DNA of 64,000 bases from Saprospirales bacterium GYS_P2D (GTDB taxonomy: Bacteria > Bacteroidota > Bacteroidia > Chitinophagales > Saprospiraceae): the NCBI GenBank assembly GCA_009833045.1, contig WUUP01000008.1, positions 124,001-188,000 of the forward strand. Direction: 5' to 3'. Positions 52,570-61,782 of this stretch are shown here, in pieces. Both the position numbers and the translations under genes were made by a program. The notes under the pieces were generated by a model, which did not search any database, had not been told where the DNA came from, and worked only from the letters and a program-made list of their open reading frames with translations. Every line of letters begins with the position of its first letter. The first letter of the stretch is position 1.

Positions 52570-53601
52570 TTATTCCACACCAATATCACTGATCTCAGCG
52601 TCAGGGGCGCTCGGTGCTGATGGACCGGCTAAATCCTCAGACCTAACCGATGATAGCTCAAAAGTCGCTCTCCATCCGATGTGGTCAGATACAGAGTGGG
52701 CCCCCTTGAGTACGGTCTGTTGGGTTGTGCAGCTGAGAGTGGTGGATGTGGGCATACGGTGCATGCAGTAATCGAGTTTTTGGCGACCATTGTTGGTGCC
52801 GCAGTAGTGATTAGCTGAGATGTCGACGGTATAATAGTCGTCCTGCATGTGCTGCACTGGATCAGTAAAACCCATGGTCTCTGTGATAAAACTGTAAACC
52901 GTAGATATTGGCTTATCAGTAGCTTTTGATACTTCTGGGTGACGGACATTGAGATCACCAAGTAGGAATACGGACTCATAGCTGAGCTGAGGGATGGACT
53001 GTAGTATGCTATCCATATGCTGTATCTGTATCATGCGATGACGCTCATCAGCCTCCTCGAGACCGGCATAGAGATGAGTATTGACGATATGCATAGTGCC
53101 TTCTGGTCCGTCTACAGTAGTCAGTAAGAATCCCTTCTCGCCGATGCGCTCTTCTATGCGCATCTCAGAGTAGATAGGGTATGGATAGAATGTCTCCTCA
53201 AGGATAGGGTATTTGCTGAAGGTCACGAGTCCGCCATGACAGTCTTTGACTACTGGTCCGACGATGCTACTATTGCAGTAGTAGTCACTCGCAGAGTAGT
53301 AGTGCTCGGATAGTGCAGGCATGAGTCGCTTTCTGAATTTTTTGGCGAAAGCCTCTTGAATACATAGTATATCTGCATCCTGAGCGATCAGCTCTGCGGG
53401 TATCCGCTTATAGCGATTGATCTGATCCGTCTTAGGTAGCCATACGGGCAGGGCCCATGCGTTGAAGCTCAACATGTGGATGCCATCTATGTTAGGCTCT
53501 GGTGCTGTGTGAGAGGGCTCTCGATCAGATGCTTGAAATGATACCACTGTATGTAACAAAATCGTAATCAAAATACTCTTAGTGACGATCGATAAGTTCA
53601 T
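52570..53601 (-). CDS. Exported endonuclease/exonuclease/phosphatase-fold protein (sphingomyelinase-like)
   Basis: I start this at 53601 (MNLSIVTKSILITILLHTVV), giving 343 residues and a clear signal peptide. It has the EEP catalytic set: the Glu in QEAF, the NTHLYAG stretch, GDLNVR and the closing SDHIGW. The arrangement resembles neutral sphingomyelinase C, which cleaves sphingomyelin. Bacteroidota make sphingolipids, so such a substrate is plausible. Phosphodiesterase or nuclease activity on another substrate is possible too. Confidence 0.88.
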   Translation of the reverse strand: MNLSIVTKSILITILLHTVVSFQASDREPSHTAPEPNIDGIHMLSFNAWALPVWLPKTDQINRYKRIPAELIAQDADILCIQEAFAKKFRKRLMPALSEHYYSASDYYCNSSIVGPVVKDCHGGLVTFSKYPILEETFYPYPIYSEMRIEERIGEKGFLLTTVDGPEGTMHIVNTHLYAGLEEADERHRMIQIQHMDSILQSIPQLSYESVFLLGDLNVRHPEVSKATDKPISTVYSFITETMGFTDPVQHMQDDYYTVDISANHYCGTNNGRQKLDYCMHRMPTSTTLSCTTQQTVLKGAHSVSDHIGWRATFELSSVRSEDLAGPSAPSAPDAEISDIGVE

Positions 53602-53923
53602 GCTCGTTTTGCGTTTTTCTTTGAGCACAAGAAAGAGCAGCAGTATTAAGCTGTAATGAGTAAAGGATTAAGAGATGCTTAAAGAAAGAGCACTATTATT
53701 AAGCGTAAATGAGTGTTTAGGTGTAAAGCGTAATTTCTTATTAATCAAAAGTTTAGATAATGATAACATGTTAAGGAATTCTCAAAATGGATTGTATGAA
53801 CTTGTTAACATTGTCTTCATTCGTTTAAAAAATACTTAATGTTTATTTGACAATAGCATAGCGCTAATAACTATGCATATGCTTAATGAAAAGGGCATAT
53901 TTGCAAAATTGAAAACCGCTGTA

Positions 53924-55099
53924 ATGGAGAAGATAAGAGTCGCATTTTTCGCTGAGGTCTTGATCAGAGAGTATGATGGATCTACACGTACTAATTTCGA
54001 AATCATAGATCGCATTGATACTGAGCGATTTGAGTTTTTATTCTTTTGCGGTGTGCCACCAGAGCACTCGATTGGACATGAGGTATTTCATGTGCCAGCC
54101 CTGACGATTCCATTCAATAAGGATTACAAGATGGCTTCGATGTATCGGATGGGACCGAGGATCGTGAGTCGCTTAGAGCGTTTTGATCCTCATCTGATAC
54201 ATGTAGCTACGCCGTCACCTTTGGGTTATTTTGCGCTGAAGTATGGGCTTAAGCGAGATCTGCCAGTGACGACTATATATCATACGCATTTCATCTCCTA
54301 CGTCAAGTACTACACTAAGAATGCGCCGATCGTGACCTCTGCGCTCGAGACAGCAGTGATCGAGCACAATAAGTCATTCTATAATAGATGTAGTCGAGTA
54401 TATGTCCCTACCGATGCGATGGCGGAGGACCTCGAGGATGTAGGATTTGATCGTAGTCTCATGGCGCTATGGCCGAGAGGTATTAAGCTGGATGTATTTT
54501 CACCTGATAAGCGGGATGAGGCCTATATTCAGTCCCTTACGGGAAATAAGAAGAAAAATATACTATTTGCCAGTAGGCTCGTATGGGAAAAAAATCTTGA
54601 TACATTAGCTGATATATATAAGCAGATAGAAGATCAAAATCTCCCGTACAATCTGGTCATAGCAGGAAGTGGTGTCGCTGAAGAAGAGCTTCGACGAATC
54701 ATGCCTAAAGCAGTTTTTACAGGTCATGTCAATCATCAGCAGCTATCAGTGCTCTATGCATCAGCAGATTATTTTCTTTTCACTTCAGTGACCGAGACCT
54801 TTGGTAATGTCATCACCGAAGCGATGGCGAGTGGAGTCCCTACCATCATAGCTGACGGAGGTGGCTCTCGTAGCCTCGTGAAAGAAGGCATCAATGGCTA
54901 CCTCTGCAAACCCAATGAAGCAAGTGACTACCTGCACAAGATTCAGCTACTCGAGGATCATCCAGAGTTCAGAGAGCTCATGATCAAGCAGGCCCTCACA
55001 GATGTCCGAAAGCTCTCATGGGATAGCTTAGTACATGGATTATTTGCTGACTACGAGGAGCTATCAACTGTCACAAGCACTGCCCGGGTGCATTCTTAA
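53924..55099 (+). CDS. GT4 glycosyltransferase (MgtA-like)
   Basis: I choose the ATG at 53924 (MEKIRVAFFAEVL), since the family starts with the first beta strand there; an ATG at 53873 would add 17 residues. The protein, about 391 residues, has the GT4 pattern with a YHTHF stretch, ILFASRLVWEKNLD, and the nucleotide-sugar motif TETFGNVITEAMASGVP. It resembles GDP-mannose-dependent alpha-mannosyltransferases. It is the first gene of a GT4-flippase-GT4 operon, 54 bp from the next gene. Confidence 0.9.
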   Translation: MEKIRVAFFAEVLIREYDGSTRTNFEIIDRIDTERFEFLFFCGVPPEHSIGHEVFHVPALTIPFNKDYKMASMYRMGPRIVSRLERFDPHLIHVATPSPLGYFALKYGLKRDLPVTTIYHTHFISYVKYYTKNAPIVTSALETAVIEHNKSFYNRCSRVYVPTDAMAEDLEDVGFDRSLMALWPRGIKLDVFSPDKRDEAYIQSLTGNKKKNILFASRLVWEKNLDTLADIYKQIEDQNLPYNLVIAGSGVAEEELRRIMPKAVFTGHVNHQQLSVLYASADYFLFTSVTETFGNVITEAMASGVPTIIADGGGSRSLVKEGINGYLCKPNEASDYLHKIQLLEDHPEFRELMIKQALTDVRKLSWDSLVHGLFADYEELSTVTSTARVHS

Positions 55100-55153
55100 T
55101 TATTGTATTTTTGCTATCATTTTTGCCCTTAGACGCATTAGCCCAGTAGGATA

Positions 55154-56170
55154 TTGAGATATAGTCAACCGCATACTAGAGTCATCATCAAATGGATCAT
55201 CGTAGCAGTGATCTTGGTAGGATTAGTAGCTTTTTTGCGGCAGACGGATCTCGATCAGGTAGGCTACTATCTGAAGGCCATGGGCTGGAATTACCTTTAC
55301 ATCATCTTGATCACTTTCGTGGCGATGCTCATGGGGACGATCGCATGGCGATATACATTTGAGGAGGAGACGATTCACGGTGTATCATTTTTACGTCTAT
55401 TTACGATCCGATTAGTCGGAGAAAATATTGGACTGATCAATCCCTCTAATGTCATCGGCGGTGATACCTTCAAAGGATATCTGCTGTCCAAAGAAGGCAT
55501 AGCTGTGCATCAGAGTGTCTCTTCTTTAGTATTGGCTCGAGTAATGATGATGGTTACGCAGATCATGACTTTCATCATAGCAGGGGTGATCTTTGCCTTT
55601 TTTGTGCGAGGGTCGGTGGAACTGCAGTGGGTATTAGGTGCATCTATTAGCCTGCTGGTAGTCATCGCTATTATAGTATTTGTAGCGATGCGATTTGGCT
55701 TAGTCAATGTGGGAGTTCACAAGCGACTACAGCGTTGGGGGATGTCGGGACTTCAGTATCAGCTGAAGAAGATCTACGTGCAGCTCCGATCATTTTATAG
55801 AGATCACCGCAGGAGATTTTATATAGCTGGATTGTTCAATATGCTCAATTGGGTCATCGGATCATTAGAGTTCTGGTTGATATTTTACTTTTTATCCTCG
55901 CAGATTACGATGCTCGATGCGCTATTAGTTGATCAGGGAGTTTTAGTGTTGAAGAGCTTCGGAGCATTCATTCCTGGACAGCTGGGCGTCGAAGAATTTG
56001 CTAACAAGATCATGCTATCTATAGTCGGAGTAAAAACGGCTGGGCTGTGGGTCGCAGCGTCGATCTTGAGGCGATCACGACAGGTGTTTTGGATATTAGT
56101 CAGTGGAGCGCTCTATGCGATGGAGATGCAATGGGGCAAAGGGAGATCAGTGGTGACAGCCACATCATAA
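55154..56170 (+). CDS. Lysylphosphatidylglycerol-synthase-like membrane protein (UPF0104)
   Basis: The 338-residue protein starts with a TTG at 55154 and has about eight membrane helices. It matches the UPF0104/LPG-synthase membrane domain, with GENIGLINPSNVIGGDTFKG and SFGAFIPGQLGVEE. It lacks the aminoacyl-transferase domain of MprF. In gene clusters with glycosyltransferases, this family often acts on glycolipids, perhaps as a flippase. Here it sits between two GT4 genes, 15 bp from the next. Confidence 0.88.
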   Translation: MRYSQPHTRVIIKWIIVAVILVGLVAFLRQTDLDQVGYYLKAMGWNYLYIILITFVAMLMGTIAWRYTFEEETIHGVSFLRLFTIRLVGENIGLINPSNVIGGDTFKGYLLSKEGIAVHQSVSSLVLARVMMMVTQIMTFIIAGVIFAFFVRGSVELQWVLGASISLLVVIAIIVFVAMRFGLVNVGVHKRLQRWGMSGLQYQLKKIYVQLRSFYRDHRRRFYIAGLFNMLNWVIGSLEFWLIFYFLSSQITMLDALLVDQGVLVLKSFGAFIPGQLGVEEFANKIMLSIVGVKTAGLWVAASILRRSRQVFWILVSGALYAMEMQWGKGRSVVTATS

Positions 56171-56185
56171 GGACAGTAGCATATT

Positions 56186-57373
56186 ATGGAAGTATTATTC
56201 ATCAGTCATAAATATCCTCCGAGCATAGGAGGCATGCAAAAACAATCCTACGAGCTCATACGTGGATACGAGGAGCATGGTATAGCTCACAAAATCACTA
56301 TAGCTCCAGATGAAAATAAAGTGGCTTTTTTTGCCAAGCTACGCCGACGGGTCAATCAGCTTTTGCGACTGCATCCCACTATTGACCTCATCCATTGTAA
56401 TGACGGAGTGTGTGGTTTTTTTGGTCAGCGTTTGTTGGGAGATTTGGGGATACCCATGTTTGTGACCTATCATGGTCTGGATCTACTATGGCCCAATAGC
56501 TACTACCAGAAGTGGCTCGCAGAAGGTGGCCTGAAGAAATTCGCTGGTATCATCTGCGTCAGTGACTACACCGCCGACGAAGCGATTAGGCGAGGAGCCC
56601 ATCCGTCGACAGTCAGAGCCGTGCTAAATGGTGTCGACGAACCCATCTGGGATAAAACCAAAGTCCGCCCTGCTCTCATAGATAAAATATCATCGCTCCG
56701 ATCCAATAAAAAGCGTCTTCTCATGTCTATTGGACGACCTGTCAAGCGAAAGGGCTTTACATGGTTTGTCAAAGAAGTGCTACCAATGCTACCGGACGAT
56801 ATCTACTATCTGATCGTAGGACCTCGGGCAGAGAGGTCTGCATTATCGAAAGCTTTCAGAAGGCTGGCTCCAAAATCATTTTTGAAGCAAGTAGACTTGT
56901 TCTTGGGATCAAATTCTGATCAAAATCATTTAGAATACATGACTGATGAGGAGGTCGGTCGACGATTTGAGTGGCTATCGGATCTCAACTATCATGAGCT
57001 ACAGTATGTACTATCTCAGATAGATCTGTCTATCATGCCCAATATCGATGTGGATGGTGACGCTGAGGGATTTGGATTAGTATCGCTCGAGGCGAATATG
57101 CATGAGAAATACGTCATCGCAGCCGATATACATGGTGTGCCGAGTGCCGTACATGATACTGAAAATGGGATACTGATAGAGTCTGAGAATAAAAATGAAT
57201 GGCGAGAAGAGATCATGAAATTCTTAATGAAATCTACTGAAGAGCAGTGTGAAATAGGTAAAAAAGCTAAGCTCTATGTCAATGAGACTTTCTCATGGGA
57301 GCGTATGGCTGCCGAATATCACGAGGCATTCATAGAGATGCTGGACTACGCCTCGATTAATCGAACTGTCTGA
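56186..57373 (+). CDS. GT4 glycosyltransferase
   Basis: The 395-residue protein has the GT4 layout: SHKYPPSIGGMQKQSYEL at the start, FVTYHGLDLLWPNS, and a C-terminal domain with GRPVKRKGFTWFVKE and GDAEGFGLVSLEANM, the nucleotide-sugar site. The acceptor and sugar are unknown, but the operon suggests glycolipid assembly. Its last 28 bp overlap the end of the convergent BLUF gene. Confidence 0.92.
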   Translation: MEVLFISHKYPPSIGGMQKQSYELIRGYEEHGIAHKITIAPDENKVAFFAKLRRRVNQLLRLHPTIDLIHCNDGVCGFFGQRLLGDLGIPMFVTYHGLDLLWPNSYYQKWLAEGGLKKFAGIICVSDYTADEAIRRGAHPSTVRAVLNGVDEPIWDKTKVRPALIDKISSLRSNKKRLLMSIGRPVKRKGFTWFVKEVLPMLPDDIYYLIVGPRAERSALSKAFRRLAPKSFLKQVDLFLGSNSDQNHLEYMTDEEVGRRFEWLSDLNYHELQYVLSQIDLSIMPNIDVDGDAEGFGLVSLEANMHEKYVIAADIHGVPSAVHDTENGILIESENKNEWREEIMKFLMKSTEEQCEIGKKAKLYVNETFSWERMAAEYHEAFIEMLDYASINRTV

Positions 57374-57744
57374 GTTCTAATGGCATCCAGATCATCTTGA
57401 TCGAGCGATTCAGATTTGATTAGCTTTTTTAACTCTTCTGGAGTATCTGCGGCAAATGCCATTCCCCAATTGTCAAAAAGTCTAAAGCGTGTAGATTCGG
57501 ATATCAGATCTACACCCTCATGCCGATGGTCGTCTTTTATTTTGTTGAATAGTGATTTTACTTTTTTCTCGGTACCCTCGAGGATCTGAAAGAAGCACCT
57601 GTCACAGATTAGCAGACATCCTGTGATACCACTGGCAGCATTATTGAGTATGCTTTTAGTCATCAGGTCAGAGATCGCATCACGATCCATGTCCTCCGAG
57701 ATATGAGAGCGGTATATTATTTCATAGACTGTATCAGACATCAT
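57346..57744 (-). CDS. Short BLUF blue-light photoreceptor
   Basis: The 132-residue protein is a stand-alone BLUF domain that binds FAD and senses blue light. All key residues are there: Y11 in IIYRS, N34/N35 in SILNNAASGITG, Q53 in FFQILEG, and W93/M95 in NWGMAF. There is no fused output domain, so it must act on a separate partner. It follows the NTF2-like and PhzF genes (41 and 6 bp gaps) on the minus strand, and its 3' end overlaps the GT4 gene by 28 bp. The partner is not known. Confidence 0.93.
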   Translation of the reverse strand: MMSDTVYEIIYRSHISEDMDRDAISDLMTKSILNNAASGITGCLLICDRCFFQILEGTEKKVKSLFNKIKDDHRHEGVDLISESTRFRLFDNWGMAFAADTPEELKKLIKSESLDQDDLDAIRTQTVRLIEA

Positions 57745-57785
57745 TTGTTAGTTTGATAGGGTTGTTAGTTCAGCTTTACGTTACG

Positions 57786-58157
57786 TCAAAACATTCCGTT
57801 TTCATTTTCCATATACTTGGGTACGGCCTGTCCAAAATCCCAGAGTTCTACGATCTTATCTCCTTCAAATCTAAAGATGTGAATCACGGCTGCACCACGG
57901 TCTTCTTGATTTTGACGTATCCATGAGTGAATGGCCACACTTTGATCTTGGGAAATTGTCTGCTGGATGTCAATAATTTTATCTGGTGCCTCGACTGCAG
58001 ACAGTCTCATGGCATTGAGTAGGGTCTGAGCATCTCCAGCGAAGTAGGCATTGTGATGCTTAAATCGATCCATGTCGACATATCGCTCAAAAGCGATATG
58101 TACATCTTTAGTCGCTGCTAATAGCAAAAAGTCTATAGCTATTTCTGTATAGGTCAT
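57786..58157 (-). CDS. NTF2-like (SnoaL-like) protein
   Basis: The 123-residue protein has the cone-shaped NTF2-like fold pattern: an N-terminal helical pair, then HNAYFAGDAQ, SVAIHSWIRQN and IFRFEGDKIVELWDF. Such proteins are small-molecule enzymes or binding proteins, and this one is close to the SnoaL-like group by its ending. It lies 6 bp after the PhzF gene and 41 bp before the BLUF gene. Substrate unknown. Confidence 0.85.
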   Translation of the reverse strand: MTYTEIAIDFLLLAATKDVHIAFERYVDMDRFKHHNAYFAGDAQTLLNAMRLSAVEAPDKIIDIQQTISQDQSVAIHSWIRQNQEDRGAAVIHIFRFEGDKIVELWDFGQAVPKYMENENGMF

Positions 58158-58163
58158 CAGTGA

Positions 58164-58958
58164 TTATTGAGGTATATGAATCTCGCCTGTGAGATAGGGT
58201 ACAGCTCGTCCTGATATTAGCACTCGATCATCTCGGAGGCTTACTTGTAAGGCTCCTCCTCGATCAGACAGCTGGAGAGCCGTCATGTCAGTTTTGTTAA
58301 GTCGTGGGGACCAGAGTGCTGCTAAGCTTGTATGTGCAGAACCCGTGACAGGATCCTCGACGATACCGCATTTCGGGGCAAAAAATCTACTGACAAAATC
58401 CACCTCGTCTCCAAGAGCTGTCACAATGATGCCTCGCTGGTCTATCTGGTGGAGTAGTGTGATATCTGGATCTATAGATCTGATAGTCTGCTCATCTGGA
58501 TAGACTAATATCAGATCATCCCTCCCGATATAGGCCGATGTGGGAGACTGACCGATAGCATCGCTGTAGATATCCAGTATGGCCGTTTCACTGAGCTTAT
58601 CTACTGGAAAGTCTAAAGTCAAAAGATCCTCTTCCTTATTCACGCTAAGTGGTCCACTGAGACTATCAAAGTGGATTCTATCTCCCTCATAGCTATCATA
58701 GTGATAGATCACATAGGCAGTAGCCAATGTAGCATGACCACACAGCCGCACCTCTGTCTCAGGAGTGAACCAGCGGATATGGTAGCTGCCATCTTCATTT
58801 TGACGATAGTAGGCCGTCTCCGAGAGGTTATTCTCCATGGCTATGGACTGTAGGAGCGTATCTGATGGCCATGATCCTACGATCGGACATACCGCAGCCG
58901 GATTCCCTTTAAAGACGGCTTCGGCAAAAGCATCTACCTGATAGATCTTCAGTTTCAT
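58164..58958 (-). CDS. PhzF-family isomerase
   Basis: The 264-residue protein has the PhzF pattern with catalytic Glu in ENNLSETAYY (near residue 47) and the closing EDPVTGSAHTSLAALW. PhzF members isomerise small metabolites, such as the phenazine precursor DHHA; most relatives act on other substrates. It is the first gene of the PhzF-NTF2-BLUF unit. No other phenazine genes are seen, so phenazine production is not implied. Confidence 0.92.
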   Translation of the reverse strand: MKLKIYQVDAFAEAVFKGNPAAVCPIVGSWPSDTLLQSIAMENNLSETAYYRQNEDGSYHIRWFTPETEVRLCGHATLATAYVIYHYDSYEGDRIHFDSLSGPLSVNKEEDLLTLDFPVDKLSETAILDIYSDAIGQSPTSAYIGRDDLILVYPDEQTIRSIDPDITLLHQIDQRGIIVTALGDEVDFVSRFFAPKCGIVEDPVTGSAHTSLAALWSPRLNKTDMTALQLSDRGGALQVSLRDDRVLISGRAVPYLTGEIHIPQ

Positions 58959-59155
58959 GTGTGTTTTTTAGTGTAGATCTTTGCAGTATCACAATATGCA
59001 TAAGAATGCTTATTTCATCAAACTTTCAAATAGGCTAAATCGTATATGTTAAATTTAATATGGAGTTGATCTGCTTAACAAGAAGTTCATATAGCTGAAA
59101 TATGGGCCTAATATTGGAGCACTACATTAGTAGGACTAATAAGTAAGACACTATT

Positions 59156-59689
59156 ATGCCTCATCAAAATGCTCCGATCTCCACTGCTCCTTCGCACTTG
59201 GATATAGTGCCGTCTCATAAGAAGGTCATCCTCTCCTATCAATGTGCTAAGCCCTATGCCCAATATATGGCCAGCAATGTTCTCCCAAAATTAGAGAATA
59301 CTGTCATGATAGTATTAGGAGAAGTAGCGCCCTCTACGATGTGGTCTTTATTTGACTGGATGAAGGGAGGCCAATATATTGGTGATCAGAGTTATGATCG
59401 ATATGTCCGACATAGTCGTCATGTGAGGCAGAGGGATCTCGCTCAGTGGATCGATCGAGCAGATATAGTCTGCCTGACCAATAGTCAGAATCGGTTGACA
59501 TACGCCCCACTGGCGCATGCTATAGCTGAGGCTGATGATACTCAGGTAGTATATGCAGATGATATGGGGGAGACTATACGTGACCAGGTCAAGGCCTGGG
59601 CTCAATTACTGGGCGTGAGATATCAGATGGATCAGTCAGAGACTATCACTACTAAAACTGTGAGACCATCACTTATCATGGGGGCATGA
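59156..59689 (+). CDS. Unknown protein coupled to a GT28-like transferase
   Basis: The 177-residue protein has an alternating alpha/beta pattern (VILSYQCAKPYAQYMA, TVMIVLGEVAPSTMW, DIVCLTNSQNRLTYAP, TQVVYADDMGETIRD). This suggests a Rossmann-like fold, but I recognise no family. Its stop overlaps the start of the GT28-like gene by 4 bp (ATGA), so the two are translated together. A partner or regulatory role for that transferase is plausible. It is divergent from the PhzF gene. Confidence 0.75.
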   Translation: MPHQNAPISTAPSHLDIVPSHKKVILSYQCAKPYAQYMASNVLPKLENTVMIVLGEVAPSTMWSLFDWMKGGQYIGDQSYDRYVRHSRHVRQRDLAQWIDRADIVCLTNSQNRLTYAPLAHAIAEADDTQVVYADDMGETIRDQVKAWAQLLGVRYQMDQSETITTKTVRPSLIMGA

Positions 59690-60864
59690 AGCGGCGAGTA
59701 GTGTTCATCGTGCAGGGAGAGGGCCGAGGTCACCTGACACAGGCTATAGCCATGGCGGAGCTACTCAGAGAGTCATCTTATGAGGTGGTGGCCTGCATGA
59801 TAGGACGTGCACATGATATGGATATCCCCGCAGTGATCGATGGAGAGATAGACTGTCCGCTGATCCCATTTAGGAGTCCTAATCTAATCTACTCTAAGCG
59901 TACGGGAGCACTCAATATCAAAAGAACAGTGACCAATGCCATCATGCATTTTGGTCGTTACTTCAATAATATCAATCGCATCCAAGATATCGTAATAGCC
60001 TATCGGGCAGACGTCATCATCAATTTTTACGATGTCTTGGGTGGATTGTATAATCTTTTCATTAATCAAAATCGAATCCCCTTTGTCGCTGTGGCGCATC
60101 AGTATTACATGATGCATCGAGATTTTGTACATCCATCTGGTCAACCGATATCTCGATGGCTCCTACAGCTTAATAGTCGTATCACTTCCGCCAAAGCAAT
60201 ACGCCGATTGGGTTTGTCTTTTTCTCCAGAGTCCAGTGATGGGAGACGACGGATCACGGTGGTCCCTCCTCTCCTTCGGAGATCTGCGATCGCTTCAGAC
60301 CAGCCCTCGGTAGATGAGGGATTCATATTAGCCTACTGTACGCAGGAGAGTATGGAGCGAGAGCTCGTCCGACTGGGGCAGGAGCTCCAGAGGCCTATAC
60401 ATTGCTATTCTAATCGTATAGCGACCAGAGAGCAGGAGTATGTTGCCGATGGGATTCATTTTCATCAGGTGAATGGCCAGCGATTTTTAGATCATATGAG
60501 GCGCTGTAGTATGATCGTCTCCACGGCAGGGTTTGAGTCAGTATGCGAAGCTTTTTATCGAGGTAAGCCGGCACTCCTGATGCCACTGCCTAATCACTAT
60601 GAGCAGCTTTGCAATGCTATCGATGCTGAGCGAGTAGGGGCAGGGCAGCGGCTGGCGATATATGGTAGCACGATGCAGGATGTCCAGTATGATGAATCCA
60701 GTGTGGCATTCAAGTCATGGATAGCTGAGGCTCGTGAGCACTTTTTAATAGCTCTCGATAGTGCCATCGACCGACCACCAAAACGAGTCATCTATCGCTC
60801 TACAGATGTACTCTTGAAATATTCGGTTTGGCCGCTCAGGAGAGGTTTAGACTTGATTTACTGA
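59686..60864 (+). CDS. GT28/MurG-like glycosyltransferase
   Basis: The 392-residue protein starts with VVFIVQGEGRGHLTQAIAM, the GT28-type donor-side loop, and has a closing MRRCSMIVSTAGFESVCEAF with PALLMPLPNHYEQLCN. This is close to the MJ1255/VC2487 group of putative transferases rather than MurG itself. It probably glycosylates a lipid or polymer at the membrane. It overlaps the unknown 177-residue gene and ends 1 bp from the convergent TonB-like gene. Confidence 0.88.
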   Translation: MKRRVVFIVQGEGRGHLTQAIAMAELLRESSYEVVACMIGRAHDMDIPAVIDGEIDCPLIPFRSPNLIYSKRTGALNIKRTVTNAIMHFGRYFNNINRIQDIVIAYRADVIINFYDVLGGLYNLFINQNRIPFVAVAHQYYMMHRDFVHPSGQPISRWLLQLNSRITSAKAIRRLGLSFSPESSDGRRRITVVPPLLRRSAIASDQPSVDEGFILAYCTQESMERELVRLGQELQRPIHCYSNRIATREQEYVADGIHFHQVNGQRFLDHMRRCSMIVSTAGFESVCEAFYRGKPALLMPLPNHYEQLCNAIDAERVGAGQRLAIYGSTMQDVQYDESSVAFKSWIAEAREHFLIALDSAIDRPPKRVIYRSTDVLLKYSVWPLRRGLDLIY

Positions 60865-61623
60865 TTATTGTTCTTTCGGTAGTTTTCTGATGTTCAGCAC
60901 ATTCACCATGCAGCTGCGCATGTCACCTGCAGTGAGTACGAAGTTTTGTGCTACGGTCTCTCCATCAGCATATTGAGCCGCTTTCCATTTAGGCATATTG
61001 CAGACGGCCTCGATCAGGATGGCGTCTGTAGCTTCGTCGTCTGTAGTGTTTTGAACCTTTACGTCAGTGATATGGCCCGATTCATCTACAGTGAAAGCCA
61101 TCGCCGAAAGTCCATGCTCCCTGAATATATCAGTTGGTATATCCATCACACCTTGCTCTGATAGATAGGCTTTGAGTTCTTCTGGGGTGCCAGGATATTG
61201 AGCATCTATCATGGGATCGATAGTGATGTCATATTCCATGAGTTGAGCGGTATTATTCTTCAGATTATTCTCTGGTATATAGCTGATTTTGATATTGATA
61301 TCAGAGGCATTGTCGGCGGCCAGTATCGCATCGAGTTGAGCTTGATTTAGCAGCTCACTATTTCCATGTAGGAGTTTATCTTGACCATTGATCTGGACAG
61401 TGACGGTTACATCGAGGACCTCTCTGATCCATTCTGATTTGTGCTGCGGATGGAGATCGCTGATAGTTTTGACTGTAGTCAATGCGCCTTGATTGATAGT
61501 CATTTTGGGATTGACCCGGTGGAGCTCATAGGAGACAAAATCATTGGTCACCTTAGAGCTCAGTAGGTCCACATCAGCCTGAGCATAGAGAAAGAAGAAA
61601 TAGACAAGAGCGAGATATTTCAT
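60865..61623 (-). CDS. TonB C-terminal-like periplasmic protein
   Basis: The 252-residue protein has a signal peptide (about 1-16). Its C-terminal part resembles the TonB C-terminal fold: FTVDESGHITDVKVQNTTD, then LIEAVCNMPKWKAAQYADGE. The N-terminal part is unrelated to known TonB-type sequences. Such proteins in Bacteroidota can be energy transducers or stand-alone binding proteins, and the lack of a membrane anchor favours the latter. It is a single gene. Confidence 0.75.
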   Translation of the reverse strand: MKYLALVYFFFLYAQADVDLLSSKVTNDFVSYELHRVNPKMTINQGALTTVKTISDLHPQHKSEWIREVLDVTVTVQINGQDKLLHGNSELLNQAQLDAILAADNASDINIKISYIPENNLKNNTAQLMEYDITIDPMIDAQYPGTPEELKAYLSEQGVMDIPTDIFREHGLSAMAFTVDESGHITDVKVQNTTDDEATDAILIEAVCNMPKWKAAQYADGETVAQNFVLTAGDMRSCMVNVLNIRKLPKEQ

Positions 61624-61782
61624 GATAGTGATTTCAATAGGTAGTAAGATATGGATTTTAAACTATTTTGAAGCTCCATTTCTTATAAAACGTATTTGTA
61701 TTTACAGCTCATTAACGATTTTCTATCCCTTAGAGGCATTATCAGAGTATACTCACTGAGGTAAAGTGATCGTTTCTCCTGT

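Noticed and set aside
58164-58958. Phenazine biosynthesis cluster
   Set aside because: Only a PhzF-family gene is present; none of the other phenazine genes occurs in the window.
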